The position numbers were made by a program, and so were the translations under genes. The notes under the pieces were generated by a model. The model was not told the DNA's origin. It saw only the letters and a program-made list of their open reading frames with translations, and ran no database searches. From positions 1 to 64,000 of the forward strand of contig NZ_JARFYN010000035.1 in assembly GCF_030272695.1 (NCBI RefSeq): DNA of 64,000 nucleotides, read 5' to 3'. The DNA is from Martinezella calliandrae (GTDB lineage: Bacteria > Pseudomonadota > Alphaproteobacteria > Rhizobiales > Rhizobiaceae). Of this stretch, positions 8,123-16,204 are shown piece by piece (position 1 is the first letter of the stretch; every line of letters begins with the position of its first letter).

Positions 8123-8673
8123 GCTGCCCTCCAGAGGATAGCCGGCTGGTTGGCTGGGATGCGATGCTTGCCGCGGGCGAGCGGATGCTTAGGCGCTCCG
8201 CTCGATGTCTTGCCCCAGCACCAGAGGTCAGGATGCGGCCCGTCGCCGCTCTGGATCTCCTTGACCACGTGATCAACCCAATCGATGTCCCAAGCGATGG
8301 CGCCCCAGCAGACGAAAACCTTGTCGGCACCTTTGGCTTTGGCGACGACATGTGGCAGGTTGACAAAATGGAGGTCATCACGCACGTGCCACGCGCCGCG
8401 GTCGATCGTCGCCACGACGCGCCGGCATTTGGCCGGTTCGGACGTGCAGAAGGGATAAAGGTTCACGGCATCATATCCGCCGAATCCGAACTCATGGAAC
8501 CAGGCGTTCCACCAGTGTGAGGTATTGTCCTCGATCAGCTTTCCCGCTCTGGAAGGATTGCAACCGATGACGCACGCCTGCGGTCCCCGTCCCCAGCGCC
8601 TGGTAAGCGTCAAGCGATTCTTGCCGTGGAACACGGCATCACGGTGCATCTCGAAACCGAAGAGGTCGATCAC
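8119..8673 (-). CDS. DUF1643 family protein
   Basis: A 184-residue protein beginning at the GTG at 8673, chosen because AAGGAGGAGGGG lies just ahead; the frame extends further upstream without a site. Family features are the opening CxIGxNPS motif (CVIGCNPSRAGKLIEDN), GGYDAVNLYPF, VFVCWGAIAW and a tail with LWCWGKTSSGAPKHPL. DUF1643 proteins are cytosolic and their function is not established; they are common on accessory DNA. It is transcribed toward the PLD cassette. Confidence 0.8.
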   Translation of the reverse strand: MIDLFGFEMHRDAVFHGKNRLTLTRRWGRGPQACVIGCNPSRAGKLIEDNTSHWWNAWFHEFGFGGYDAVNLYPFCTSEPAKCRRVVATIDRGAWHVRDDLHFVNLPHVVAKAKGADKVFVCWGAIAWDIDWVDHVVKEIQSGDGPHPDLWCWGKTSSGAPKHPLARGKHRIPANQPAILWRAA

Positions 8674-8825
8674 AGCTTCCCCTCCTCCTTCAGCCGCTCG
8701 ATCTAATCGCCATAGTCGCGTGCAATCATGTCGCATTTCCGAATGGCGCCCCATGGGGTCGTGGCTATGGGAAATAACGAGCAACCCGATTATATGACTG
8801 TACGGACTTTGGACGGAGTGGCCCC

Positions 8826-9224
8826 GTGAGCGACGTTGCCGAGAGTTTTGGTGGACGTATCGCTTCCCCAGAGAAATTTCCCGAACTGGGAAAGCTGCTT
8901 GTTCGGATCAAGGAAGTGTACAATCCGATCGACGTCATTCTCTATGGTAGCCAAGCGAGGGGAGAAGCAACCGCTCAAAGCGATTGGGACTTGAAGGTCA
9001 TCGTTTCCGACGACGCTCCTGAACGCGTGTTTTCACCAATGTTTGGGTGGCGTATCCAGGAAGGGTCTGGCGTCTACGCGGATGTGTCTTGCACGCGCCT
9101 GTCCGACTTTCGCGCCGATCTAAAGGTCGCGAACTCGGCAACCAGCCACAAAATGCAAGGATTCGAAGTGACGAGGGGCGGCAGGCTCTGCCGTCTCTGT
9201 CTTCCCGGTTCCCATCCGGGTTGA
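8826..9224 (+). CDS. MNT-type nucleotidyltransferase, probably truncated
   Basis: The GTG at 8826 follows GGAGTGG. The N-terminal ~105 residues are a minimal nucleotidyltransferase domain: VILYGSQARGEATAQSDWDL carries the GS motif and the paired metal-binding Asp residues. Relatives continue with a helical region after the ADLKVANSATS-type segment, but here the sequence turns into an Arg/Cys-rich tail and stops at 132 residues, which suggests a frameshift or deletion near 9150. If active it would transfer a nucleotide to a small molecule or protein. No HEPN partner is visible nearby. Confidence 0.55.
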   Translation: MSDVAESFGGRIASPEKFPELGKLLVRIKEVYNPIDVILYGSQARGEATAQSDWDLKVIVSDDAPERVFSPMFGWRIQEGSGVYADVSCTRLSDFRADLKVANSATSHKMQGFEVTRGGRLCRLCLPGSHPG

Positions 9225-9979
9225 TCAACCCGAAGTCCCTGGATGGCATCCGCCTGCCGAGAGGAAGACCGAAAGTCTTCAATTCAGAATGTTCCATGGA
9301 AATCTCGATCGGAACCACCGGTGGGAATTTAGAGCCGGGAAGCGTGCTGCAATTGCTTTTCCTCTGGCCGCCATTGGCGTTCTTCCGGTGAGGCCGCGGC
9401 TCTGACTTAAATATAGCACCGGGAAAGAACGATGAGAGATTTCCGATTTGATGGCAGCTAACCGCAAGGTTTTGTCACACCATCACAAGACCAAAAACAT
9501 TGAGATCGATAGAAGCCCTATCAATTCTTTCATTTGGGTAATTGCTTCACCCGGCATGAAAAGCGTGCAGAGATCCGAGGTGGCGTCGTAGCGTGCCCTG
9601 CCCTTGGGTGGCGGCTGCGAACACGTCGGGCAGCGACCCGCTAGTGGCGGTAAGGCCCACTTGGGAGACATCTTGCAAACCGGCAGTTTTCCCGACGGAC
9701 CAGATTGGGGAGTAATGGTCATTGTCGGGATCGCCGCCGTCACTCTCGTCGTTATCGCCGCGTCCTCGGCGACGCGTCTTGGGAGAAGCGCGCAGACAGG
9801 GTGGCGGCGGCCCAAAGGGTCGCTGATTGGCGACCGCCCGATCTACTGAAATCGAAACCCGGCCATCGCGACCATATCGCCTAAAGTAGCCGGGTGTGTG
9901 GTGGCCGCATTGCAGAGTGATGCATCAATCAAGGTCGCCTATCGCTTTGATTGTTGCGCGTTACGGTTGATCCGATAGC
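9225..9979. other. Gene-poor stretch
   Basis: About 750 bp without a confident gene. The region 9230-9420 may be the decayed 3' end of the nucleotidyltransferase locus. The only frame worth noting is the 81-codon one at 9604-9849, listed separately. Confidence 0.4.
9604..9849 (+). CDS. Possible small membrane protein
   Basis: An 81-codon frame whose middle is hydrophobic and helix-like (GVMVIVGIAAVTLVVIAASS), flanked by Gly/Arg-rich ends. There is no good ribosome-binding site, and an overlapping 110-codon frame exists on the other strand. I list it only because the membrane segment is well formed. Confidence 0.2.
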   Translation: MGGGCEHVGQRPASGGKAHLGDILQTGSFPDGPDWGVMVIVGIAAVTLVVIAASSATRLGRSAQTGWRRPKGSLIGDRPIY

Positions 9980-10018
9980 ATGCATCTCGCCGTTTTTTTG
10001 GGATTAGCGCTCGCGTTC

Positions 10019-10578
10019 ATGCGTCAGTTTGTTCTGGGAGTTTTTGCATCCGCGACCTTGTTTGGAGCGGCGCATGCAGAGGTGACAATAGAGCGCATAC
10101 CAATCGAGAACGCCTCCCCGGTTCTTCTGCTAAAGGGTGAGTTTAGCCAGTCCGACGATCCCGAACTGCTGTCCCGGGAAGTCACGGCAAGCGGCGCCAA
10201 GGTCGTCACTTTCAAGGTGGCAATGTCCTGGCGGCCATCGCCTACGGGAGAAAGATTAGGTCGCTCGGGCTATCGACATTTCAGCTGCGGGCCAGCCAAT
10301 GTGCCTCCGCCTGCGCTCTGGCGTATGTCGGTGGCGTGATCCGCCAAGCGGAGCCGGGTTCTATAGGTGTGCATCAATCTTCGTTCGCGCCAGGAAACAG
10401 TCTCGACGGTCCGACAGCAGTGGCCGCCGTTCAGACGTTAACTGTACAGATCATGTCATATTTCACGGAGATGGGCGTCGACCCCAAGCTTCTTCAGCTT
10501 AGTTCATTGGGTTTTTCGGAACAGTACCCAAAATCGAACTTTCGGGAACTATCGTCAAGCGTGGGACGCAGGAGATAA
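10019..10578 (+). pseudogene. COG3904-type periplasmic protein, frameshifted
   Basis: The first frame gives a signal peptide (RQFVLGVFASATLFGAAHA) and then VTIERIPIENASPVLLLKGEF. At about 10214 (TTCAAGGTGGC) one base appears missing. The next frame then continues the family pattern GGNVLAAIAYGRKIRSLG, LRASQCASACALAYVGG and EPGSIGVHQSSFAPGNS. SxCxSACALAxxGG resembles the ClpP-like serine motif of COG3904 proteins. The frame ends at 10578. An upstream in-frame ATG at 9980 exists. The single-base change could be a real decay event or a sequence error; the second half has no start of its own except a GTG at 10336. Confidence 0.65.
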
Positions 10579-10639
10579 TCCGACTCGATCCGTGCATTCC
10601 GCCGATTTCACTCCATAGCCCTACCATCAATGCGGAAGG

Positions 10640-10800
10640 ATGTCACACTGGCTAAGACAGGTCGATAGGTGGAGACAACCTTGTCAGCATGAGGGCTTGA
10701 GGGGGAAGTTTTCCCCTGCGACCGAGCCATGGTTCTCGGCCGACCCCCTTCTGCGGGGAGACCCCCAAGCTGTGCTAAAACAGCGGAGGGAGCCCCCACC
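10640..10800. repeat. Cluster of short inverted repeats
   Basis: Several hairpins follow one another: GGGGAA-GTT-TTCCCC at 10702-10716, CCGAG/CTCGG at 10722-10739, and C-rich/G-rich pairs up to the end of the SDR gene at 10801. The arrangement resembles a rhizobial intergenic mosaic repeat, or simply a compound terminator for the SDR transcript entering from the right. I cannot name the element. Confidence 0.35.
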
Positions 10801-11583
10801 TCATGCGGTGGGAACGGTCCCGCCGTCGATGACATATTCGGTACCGGTTATGGCTGCAGCGCGCGGGGATGCCAGGAATGTTATCAGATCCGCGACCTCG
10901 GCCGGTTTCGCCGGTCGGCCGAGCGGAATTCCGCCTAGAGAATTCATGATGATCCTCTTGCCGCCCTCATAATCGGTCCCGGCCTCGCTTGCGAGCCGTT
11001 CCGCGAGCGCCACGGCGGCGTCGGTCTCGATCCAGCCCGGCGACACGCGAACCACCCTGATTCCCTTGGGGGTCACTTCCTTCGACAGGCTCTTGCTATA
11101 GGTCGACAGTGCCGCCTTTGCTGCTGCATAGGCGGTCGTCGATTCCGGCAATGGCAGTTCGTGCTGGATCGACGTCACATGGATGATGACGCCCGATCTT
11201 TGCGCGATCATCGACGGAAGCAGAGCCCGATCGAGCCGGACCGCAGGCATGAGATTGTGATCGATCTCCTTCTGCCATTCCTCATCGGTCAAGGCCGCGA
11301 AGCCGCCCGCCGGCGCGCCTGATCCTCCAAGCACATTGACGAGGACGTCGATACCGCCAAACGCATGAACCACCTCCTCGGCGACTTTGGCGCAGCCCTG
11401 CGCTGTCAGCAGGTCGGCGGCGATGTAATGGATGTTCCCCACTGCAGCCTGGGGCACGGTCCGGGCCGTTGCCGCAACGCGCGCGCCTGCGGCCACCAGA
11501 GCCTGAACGACCGCTGCGCCCGCCCCCTTGGTGCCGCCTGTCACCAGGGCGCGCTTTCCATCAAGGCCAAGATCGAAGCTCAT
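10801..11583 (-). CDS. SDR-family oxidoreductase
   Basis: A 260-residue short-chain dehydrogenase. The cofactor motif is TGGTKGAG (residues about 15-22), followed by ADLL, NVLGGSG (variant of NNAG), the catalytic Ser in HVTSIQHE and the Tyr-Lys pair in TAYAAAKAAL (about 155-165), and C-terminal ITGTEYVIDGG. All catalytic residues are present. The substrate is unknown. The start overlaps the stop of the SnoaL gene (ATGA at 11580-11583), so the two are co-translated, and an HxlR regulator diverges from them. Confidence 0.85.
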   Translation of the reverse strand: MSFDLGLDGKRALVTGGTKGAGAAVVQALVAAGARVAATARTVPQAAVGNIHYIAADLLTAQGCAKVAEEVVHAFGGIDVLVNVLGGSGAPAGGFAALTDEEWQKEIDHNLMPAVRLDRALLPSMIAQRSGVIIHVTSIQHELPLPESTTAYAAAKAALSTYSKSLSKEVTPKGIRVVRVSPGWIETDAAVALAERLASEAGTDYEGGKRIIMNSLGGIPLGRPAKPAEVADLITFLASPRAAAITGTEYVIDGGTVPTA

Positions 11584-11906
11584 GGGACGATCTCCAGCCG
11601 GGCGATCGCATTACCAGAGAGCGTGAAAGCGTAGCGAAGGTCCACCGGGCTTCCAGGAAAATTCCCGGTCAGATGCGCGGTCACGACGACCCTGTCGCCC
11701 TGATCGTCGATGGCTACGGGGTCGGCTACATATTCATACTTTGCGGATGCCTCGGACTTCCAGGCCGCGATCGCGTCGCGCCCCGTATAAGTCTTCTTCT
11801 CGTCGACGACCACGGCGTCGGCCGTGAAACATGCGGCAACCGCCGCGCCATCCGCCGCATCCGCAGCAAAGTAGTCGGCTATGGGTTTGGGTAATGCGAG
11901 GGTCAT
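11580..11906 (-). CDS. SnoaL-like (NTF2-fold) protein
   Basis: A 108-residue single NTF2-like domain. KPIADYFAADAADGAAVAACF followed by VVDEKKTYTGRDAIAAW is the standard SnoaL_2 pattern, and the protein ends with the strands LRYAFTLSGNAIARLEIVP. Such proteins are small isomerases, cyclases or ligand binders and are often adjacent to SDR enzymes. It is the first gene of a two-gene unit with the SDR, facing away from the HxlR gene across a 97-bp shared promoter region. Confidence 0.8.
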   Translation of the reverse strand: MTLALPKPIADYFAADAADGAAVAACFTADAVVVDEKKTYTGRDAIAAWKSEASAKYEYVADPVAIDDQGDRVVVTAHLTGNFPGSPVDLRYAFTLSGNAIARLEIVP

Positions 11907-11948
11907 GATCGATCTCCGGGTTGACCTTGTTTGGTTATCGAAAATGGC

Positions 11949-12004
11949 CTAACTTGCAAAAAGAGCAAGAACTAACGAAAAAGTAAGGTACTAACCAAAA
12001 AGTA
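11949..12004. promoter_or_regulatory. Direct repeats in HxlR/SnoaL divergent promoter
   Basis: ACTAACGAAAAAGTA at 11971-11985 is repeated with one change (ACTAACCAAAAAGTA) at 11990-12004, a 19-bp period, and a weaker copy, CTAACTTGCAAAAAG, starts near 11950. Between the copies AGTA-AGG-TACT forms an inverted pair of the sort bound by HxlR/YodB-type proteins. The last copy touches the HxlR start codon, which suggests autorepression (inference). Confidence 0.5.
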
Positions 12005-12375
12005 TGTCACACCAATATACGCGAGAAACAGCAGCTGAGGGCGTCGAGAACGCGCTCAAGCTTCTTGAGGGGCGGTGGAAGCTGGTGATCCTGTTTCACC
12101 TCTTCGGCGGGCATGTTCTGCGTTTCTCCGATCTCGAACGCGCGATCCCGGGGATCTCCCAGAAAATGCTGATCCAGCAGCTCCGGCAAATGGAAAAGGA
12201 CGGCATCGTGCGCCGCATCGTCCATCATCTGGTGCCCCCGAAGGTCGAATACTGCCTCACGGACTGGGGTCAGGCCCTGTGCCCGGCTCTTGATGCGCTG
12301 CTCACCTGGGCTGGGCAGCGCGAAGGCATCGATAGAGGAAATCCGGACGTTGCGAGCCAGGACTCAACGACATGA
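12004..12375 (+). CDS. HxlR-family transcriptional regulator
   Basis: A 123-residue winged-helix protein. ENALKLLEGRWKLVILFHLF, then FSDLERAIPGISQKMLIQQL, then EKDGIVRRIVHHLVPPKVEYCLTDWG is the complete HxlR DNA-binding domain. There is no HxlR-typical Cys near the N-terminus for thiol sensing, although a Cys occurs in EYCLTDWG and another near residue 94. It is divergent from the SnoaL-SDR pair, which it most likely represses. Confidence 0.85.
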   Translation: MSHQYTRETAAEGVENALKLLEGRWKLVILFHLFGGHVLRFSDLERAIPGISQKMLIQQLRQMEKDGIVRRIVHHLVPPKVEYCLTDWGQALCPALDALLTWAGQREGIDRGNPDVASQDSTT

Positions 12376-12676
12376 GCTTTATTGAAGGGCGTTTGGCTTG
12401 CGCTGTGCTCCCGATGAACGGCGCCGCCAGAGTTTTGGATTGACGATTTAATAAATAAAATCATTTAGATAGATTGATAATATCGTACTCCACGATCATC
12501 CCACGGACTCAATTTCGATCACGCTGGGCTCGGCGACGATCTCGATGACGCGAGTATATTATCTCTGCCTCGCGCAAAAACATGCGGCAATTCAAAGTGC
12601 TACAGCGCTGTGGCCGCTTAGGTGCTATGATTCACGATGGACAATCACCGGTCGCCGATTATCGGGGGACACTTCA

Positions 12677-13981
12677 GTGGGTTTCGAGGAAATCTTCAGA
12701 GAAACTGAGGTTTGGGTCCGGACGGTTTTTTTTGATGCATGGACACTCTACCAGTGTGGATTGATAGGCCTGGGTTTCTTGCTTTCGTCATTCGCAGCAA
12801 AACGAGTAGAGCCATTTTTCGAAGCGCGCGCCCGTAAAATCAAGGGAAACCCGGACCTGCTGCGCGTTGTTGCCGCCTTCCTGAGGCGCCTTCGTTGGCT
12901 CTTCCTGATTTTATGGTTGTGGCTGGTGCAAGGGATAGTATCACGCTATGCGTGGCCTTCCCATCGATGGCTTATCGAAACGGCTCTAACACTCACGGCT
13001 GCATGGTTCGTGATATCCGTGCTAACGAGGATCATCCGCAATCAGACCCTCGCACGCGTGGTCGCGGTAGCGAGCTGGTGCTACATCGCCCTTTATACCG
13101 TTGGGCTCGATAACCCGGTCCTTGAAGGTCTTGACAGTGCCGCAATCAGGATCGGCGCGGTAAAGCTTTCATTGCTCTTGATGATGAAAGCCATCGTTCT
13201 GGTGGTTGCGCTTGTGTGGCTCGCCGTGCTTGTTGGAAATGTTTCTTCGCACTGGGTTCATCGGTCCGCGGACCTTTCTCCCTCCTTCAAGGTCCTCATC
13301 AGCAAACTTATCAAGATCGGCCTGATCACATTGGCGGGGGCGATCGCACTCTCGGCCACGGGAATCGACCTCACCGCCCTCACCGTGTTCTCCGGCGCGG
13401 TGGGCGTGGGCATCGGCTTTGGCTTACAGAAGGTCGTGTCGAATTTCATCTCCGGTGTCATCATCCTGCTCGACAAGTCCATCAAGCCAGGGGATACGAT
13501 TTCGCTCGGGGAAACTTTCGGCTCGATCAGAGATCTGCGCTCTCGTTTCGTCTCAGTAATCACCAGAGACGGCAAGGAATATCTCATCCCAAACGAGGAC
13601 TTTATCTCACAGAAAGTGGTGAACTGGTCATTTTCCAGCGACTATGTCCGTATCGAAGTCGACTTTGGAACTTCCTATGATAGCGATCCGCATGATGTTG
13701 TGCGCATCGCCATAGAAACGGCAAAGAGCATTCCACGCATCGCAAATAGCTATTCTGCGCCGGTGTGCTGGATGACAGCCTTCGGATCCTCCTCGCTCGA
13801 TTTCAAGTTGAGGTTCTGGATTTCTGATCCCAGCAATGGGCTGACCAACATTCGCGGCGAAGTGCTAATGGCGTTATGGGACGCCTTCAAGCAGGCAGGT
13901 ATTTCGATCCCCTTCCCGCATCGCGAGATTATCATGAAGACGCCTGTCGAAATTGCTGAACGTCCCTCTCAATGGGGATAG
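12677..13981 (+). CDS. MscS-family mechanosensitive ion channel
   Basis: The GTG at 12677, 7 nt after GGGGGA, gives 434 residues; the open frame begins at 12545 with no good site. Several membrane helices fill residues 20-230. The pore and beta domain follow: FSGAVGVGIGFGLQKVVSNFISGVIIL is interrupted only by normal variation, and GLQK-VVSNFISG plus LLDKSIKPGDTISLG are diagnostic. The C-terminal vestibule domain ends with GISIPFPHREI, the usual MscS ending. It opens under membrane tension to release solutes. It stands alone, convergent with uxuA. Confidence 0.85.
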   Translation: MGFEEIFRETEVWVRTVFFDAWTLYQCGLIGLGFLLSSFAAKRVEPFFEARARKIKGNPDLLRVVAAFLRRLRWLFLILWLWLVQGIVSRYAWPSHRWLIETALTLTAAWFVISVLTRIIRNQTLARVVAVASWCYIALYTVGLDNPVLEGLDSAAIRIGAVKLSLLLMMKAIVLVVALVWLAVLVGNVSSHWVHRSADLSPSFKVLISKLIKIGLITLAGAIALSATGIDLTALTVFSGAVGVGIGFGLQKVVSNFISGVIILLDKSIKPGDTISLGETFGSIRDLRSRFVSVITRDGKEYLIPNEDFISQKVVNWSFSSDYVRIEVDFGTSYDSDPHDVVRIAIETAKSIPRIANSYSAPVCWMTAFGSSSLDFKLRFWISDPSNGLTNIRGEVLMALWDAFKQAGISIPFPHREIIMKTPVEIAERPSQWG

Positions 13982-14133
13982 AGCAACTGTTGCCTCGTCT
14001 TTTCAGACGGCCATGAGACTTTGACGCGAGCGGGACTGTCGTGAGCAGCCGCGGTATGCGAAGGATCAGGAAGTCCTTGCCAAAAGCCGCCCCGGCGCTC
14101 AGCCCAGGCTTCAGCCTATCCGACACTGGATCT

Positions 14134-15336
14134 CTAAAGACTCTTCCAATATCGCGAGTACTCATCGCTTTTGCCGATGGCGTGGATGACGCCGTGCAAC
14201 TCGGCCAGGCCTTTCAACCGTCCGATCAGCGAATAGCCCGGATTGGTCGGCTTATCGACATCGTCGCCTATCAGATGTCCGTGATCGGGACGCATCGGAA
14301 TTACGCGATCTGGTCGGTCCTCGGTGCGACGGCGGGTCTCCTCTGCCAGAAGCGCGCGCAGAATTGCGAACATATCGCTGCGGCCTTCCAGATGGGCGGC
14401 TTCGACAAAAGAGCCATCCGATTCGATCGCCACATCGCGCAAATGGGCGAAATTGATGCGCGGCGCGAATTCGCGCGCGATGGCAAGCACGTCATTGTCG
14501 GCACGCGACCCGAGCGAGCCGACACAAAGCGTAAGCCCATTGGCGAAATGATCGAGGCTGCTGACGATGCGACGCAGATCCTCTGCCGTCGAAACCACCC
14601 GCGGCAAGCCAAACAGCGAAACAGGAGGGTCGTCGGGATGGATGGCGAGCCGTGCTCCGACTTCGGCAGCGACCGGCACGACCTCGTGCAGGAAATTGTC
14701 GAGGTTCGCCCGCAGATCCTCCGCCGTTACTCCATTGAAAGACTCAATGGCCGTGCGAATGGCCTCACGGCCATAGCTGTCCTCGCCACCAGGAAGGCCG
14801 GCGATGATATTGCTCTCCAACCGGCGAACCGCCTGCTGCGAGAGGAGCTTCAGCCGCTCCTCGGCGCGCTGCAGTAGCTCCGGCGCATAACTCGCCTCGG
14901 CCCCTTTCCTGCGCAGAACGAAGGCGTCATAGGCGACAAACTCCACCATGTCGAAGCGGAGGGCAAGCGCTGTCGTCGGCATCTCGAAGCGCAGGTCCGT
15001 GCGCGTCCAGTCGACCACCGGCATGAAGTTGTAGCAGATCGTCTTGATACCGGATCGGGCGAGATTGACCAGCGTATCCTTCCAAATGCCGATCGCTTGC
15101 GCAGCACCGGCACCGCCGAGCTTGATGGCACTCGGGACCGGGATCGATTCGCAGACGCTCCAGGACATGCCCGCCGCCTCCACCAAAGCCTTGCGCGCCT
15201 CGATCTCTTCTGGCGTCCAGACGCGGGAATAGGAGATTTCGTGGAGCGCGGTGACGATACCCGTTGCCCCGCCCTGACGCGCGTGAATGAGTGGAACAAG
15301 ATCCCTCGGTCCGAACCAGCGCCAACAGCTCTCCAT
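14134..15336 (-). CDS. uxuA: Mannonate dehydratase
   Basis: A 400-residue protein, full length for UxuA, which converts D-mannonate to 2-dehydro-3-deoxy-D-gluconate. Diagnostic stretches are the opening WRWFGPRD, ALHEISYSRVW, YNFMPVVDWTRTDL, INFAHLRDV, MRPDHGHLIGDD and NPGYSLIGRLKGLAELHG near the C-terminus. The metal-binding His and Asp residues in these motifs are present. GGGAGG precedes the ATG. It is divergent from a GntR-type regulator and lies beside beta-mannosidase and GH94-like genes, so mannonate may derive from a mannoside pathway. No uxuB is present in the window. Confidence 0.92.
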   Translation of the reverse strand: MESCWRWFGPRDLVPLIHARQGGATGIVTALHEISYSRVWTPEEIEARKALVEAAGMSWSVCESIPVPSAIKLGGAGAAQAIGIWKDTLVNLARSGIKTICYNFMPVVDWTRTDLRFEMPTTALALRFDMVEFVAYDAFVLRRKGAEASYAPELLQRAEERLKLLSQQAVRRLESNIIAGLPGGEDSYGREAIRTAIESFNGVTAEDLRANLDNFLHEVVPVAAEVGARLAIHPDDPPVSLFGLPRVVSTAEDLRRIVSSLDHFANGLTLCVGSLGSRADNDVLAIAREFAPRINFAHLRDVAIESDGSFVEAAHLEGRSDMFAILRALLAEETRRRTEDRPDRVIPMRPDHGHLIGDDVDKPTNPGYSLIGRLKGLAELHGVIHAIGKSDEYSRYWKSL

Positions 15337-15351
15337 GCCACGCCTCCCTAT

Positions 15352-15362
15352 TTGTTGGTCAA
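15352..15362. promoter_or_regulatory. Operator half-site O1 (TTGTTGGTCAA)
   Basis: TTGTTGGTCAA lies just upstream of the uxuA Shine-Dalgarno. The same 11 bp occur inverted at 15426-15436. The surrounding TGTTG-GT-CAACA is itself a near-perfect palindrome typical of GntR/FadR operators. Confidence 0.6.
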
Positions 15363-15412
15363 CATATCGCTAAATCGATGATTGTCCACTCAATATACCG
15401 CCGATTCTACGC

Positions 15413-15442
15413 TTGACATCCACTATTGACCAACAATATCCT
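15413..15442 (+). promoter_or_regulatory. Promoter of the GntR gene with operator O2
   Basis: TTGACA at 15413-15418 and TATCCT at 15437-15442 form a candidate sigma-70 promoter with an 18-bp spacer. The second operator copy, TTGACCAACAA at 15426-15436, fills that spacer, so a bound regulator would block RNA polymerase. This supports autoregulation by the GntR protein and joint control of uxuA. Confidence 0.6.
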
Positions 15443-15460
15443 CTTATTGCTGGAGGACTC

Positions 15461-16174
15461 ATGGCGATAGGAACCGCAGAGATCGAAGACAAAGGATCCG
15501 CGGTGGACCATGCAGTCGATGCGATCCGGCAGCTGATGCGCGAGCGCAATCTTGGCGTCGGCGACGCCCTGCCGCCGGAAATCGAGCTGGCGGCGATGTT
15601 TAACAGCAGCCGCAATACCGTGCGCGAAGCAATCCGCATCCTGAAGGCCTACGGCATCGTCGAAAGCAGGCAAAAGGTCGGCGCCGTCATCACCGACCGC
15701 CGCCAGCAGGCGCTGATGGAGCTGTTCTCTTTCGCGATCGACATTTCCGCCGAGAGCTTCCTGGACATCCAAGGTTTTCGCCGGCTGATCGAGGTCAATC
15801 TATCCGATCTTCTCTTTGAAAATATCGACGAGGCCGGCATTGCGCGGCTGGAAGCGATCAATGACGCCATGAAGCGGGCACCGGATCTTTCCGACGCTGC
15901 GAAATTCGATTTCAAGCTCCACGCCGAGCTGGTTAATATTGCTAACAACCGCACGCTGTCGCAGGTCTATGGCATTCTGCGGCCGCTCTTGCAGCGGCTG
16001 ATGGAGGCCGGCAAACGCTCCCGCGTCGCTGTGGACAGCTCCTATGATGAACATTGCGATATCATTGCCGCATTGAAAAAGCGGGATCGCATCGCCTATG
16101 CCTATCATATGAATCGTCATCTCCACGCCGGGCTGCAGTTCATTGCACCTTCCAACGAGCCAGGGCAGATTTGA
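15461..16174 (+). CDS. GntR/FadR-family (FCD) regulator of the uxuA-mannosidase locus
   Basis: The ATG at 15461 follows GGAGG by 4 nt; 237 residues. The N-terminal winged helix is PPEIELAAMFNSSRNTVREAIRILKAYGIVESR-like (the key run is NSSRNTVREAIRIL), followed by an all-helical FCD ligand domain whose FHAEL-type motif (DFKLHAELVNIANN) and DEHCDIIAALKKRD supply metal- and ligand-binding Asp/His residues. FCD regulators of this subgroup sense sugar acids. It diverges from uxuA and is followed 30 bp later by the beta-mannosidase gene, so it probably controls both directions through the paired operators. Confidence 0.85.
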   Translation: MAIGTAEIEDKGSAVDHAVDAIRQLMRERNLGVGDALPPEIELAAMFNSSRNTVREAIRILKAYGIVESRQKVGAVITDRRQQALMELFSFAIDISAESFLDIQGFRRLIEVNLSDLLFENIDEAGIARLEAINDAMKRAPDLSDAAKFDFKLHAELVNIANNRTLSQVYGILRPLLQRLMEAGKRSRVAVDSSYDEHCDIIAALKKRDRIAYAYHMNRHLHAGLQFIAPSNEPGQI

Positions 16175-16204
16175 CGCGATCCATATCATGACGGACCGAC
16201 AACC

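Noticed and set aside
9483..9815. A 110-codon minus-strand frame containing CPTC
   Set aside because: No family resemblance, weak start, and it overlaps another weak frame on the other strand.
14041..14877. A 278-codon plus-strand frame over the 3' half of uxuA
   Set aside because: It lies opposite a complete, well-recognised uxuA gene and its translation is Arg/Ala-rich without family features.
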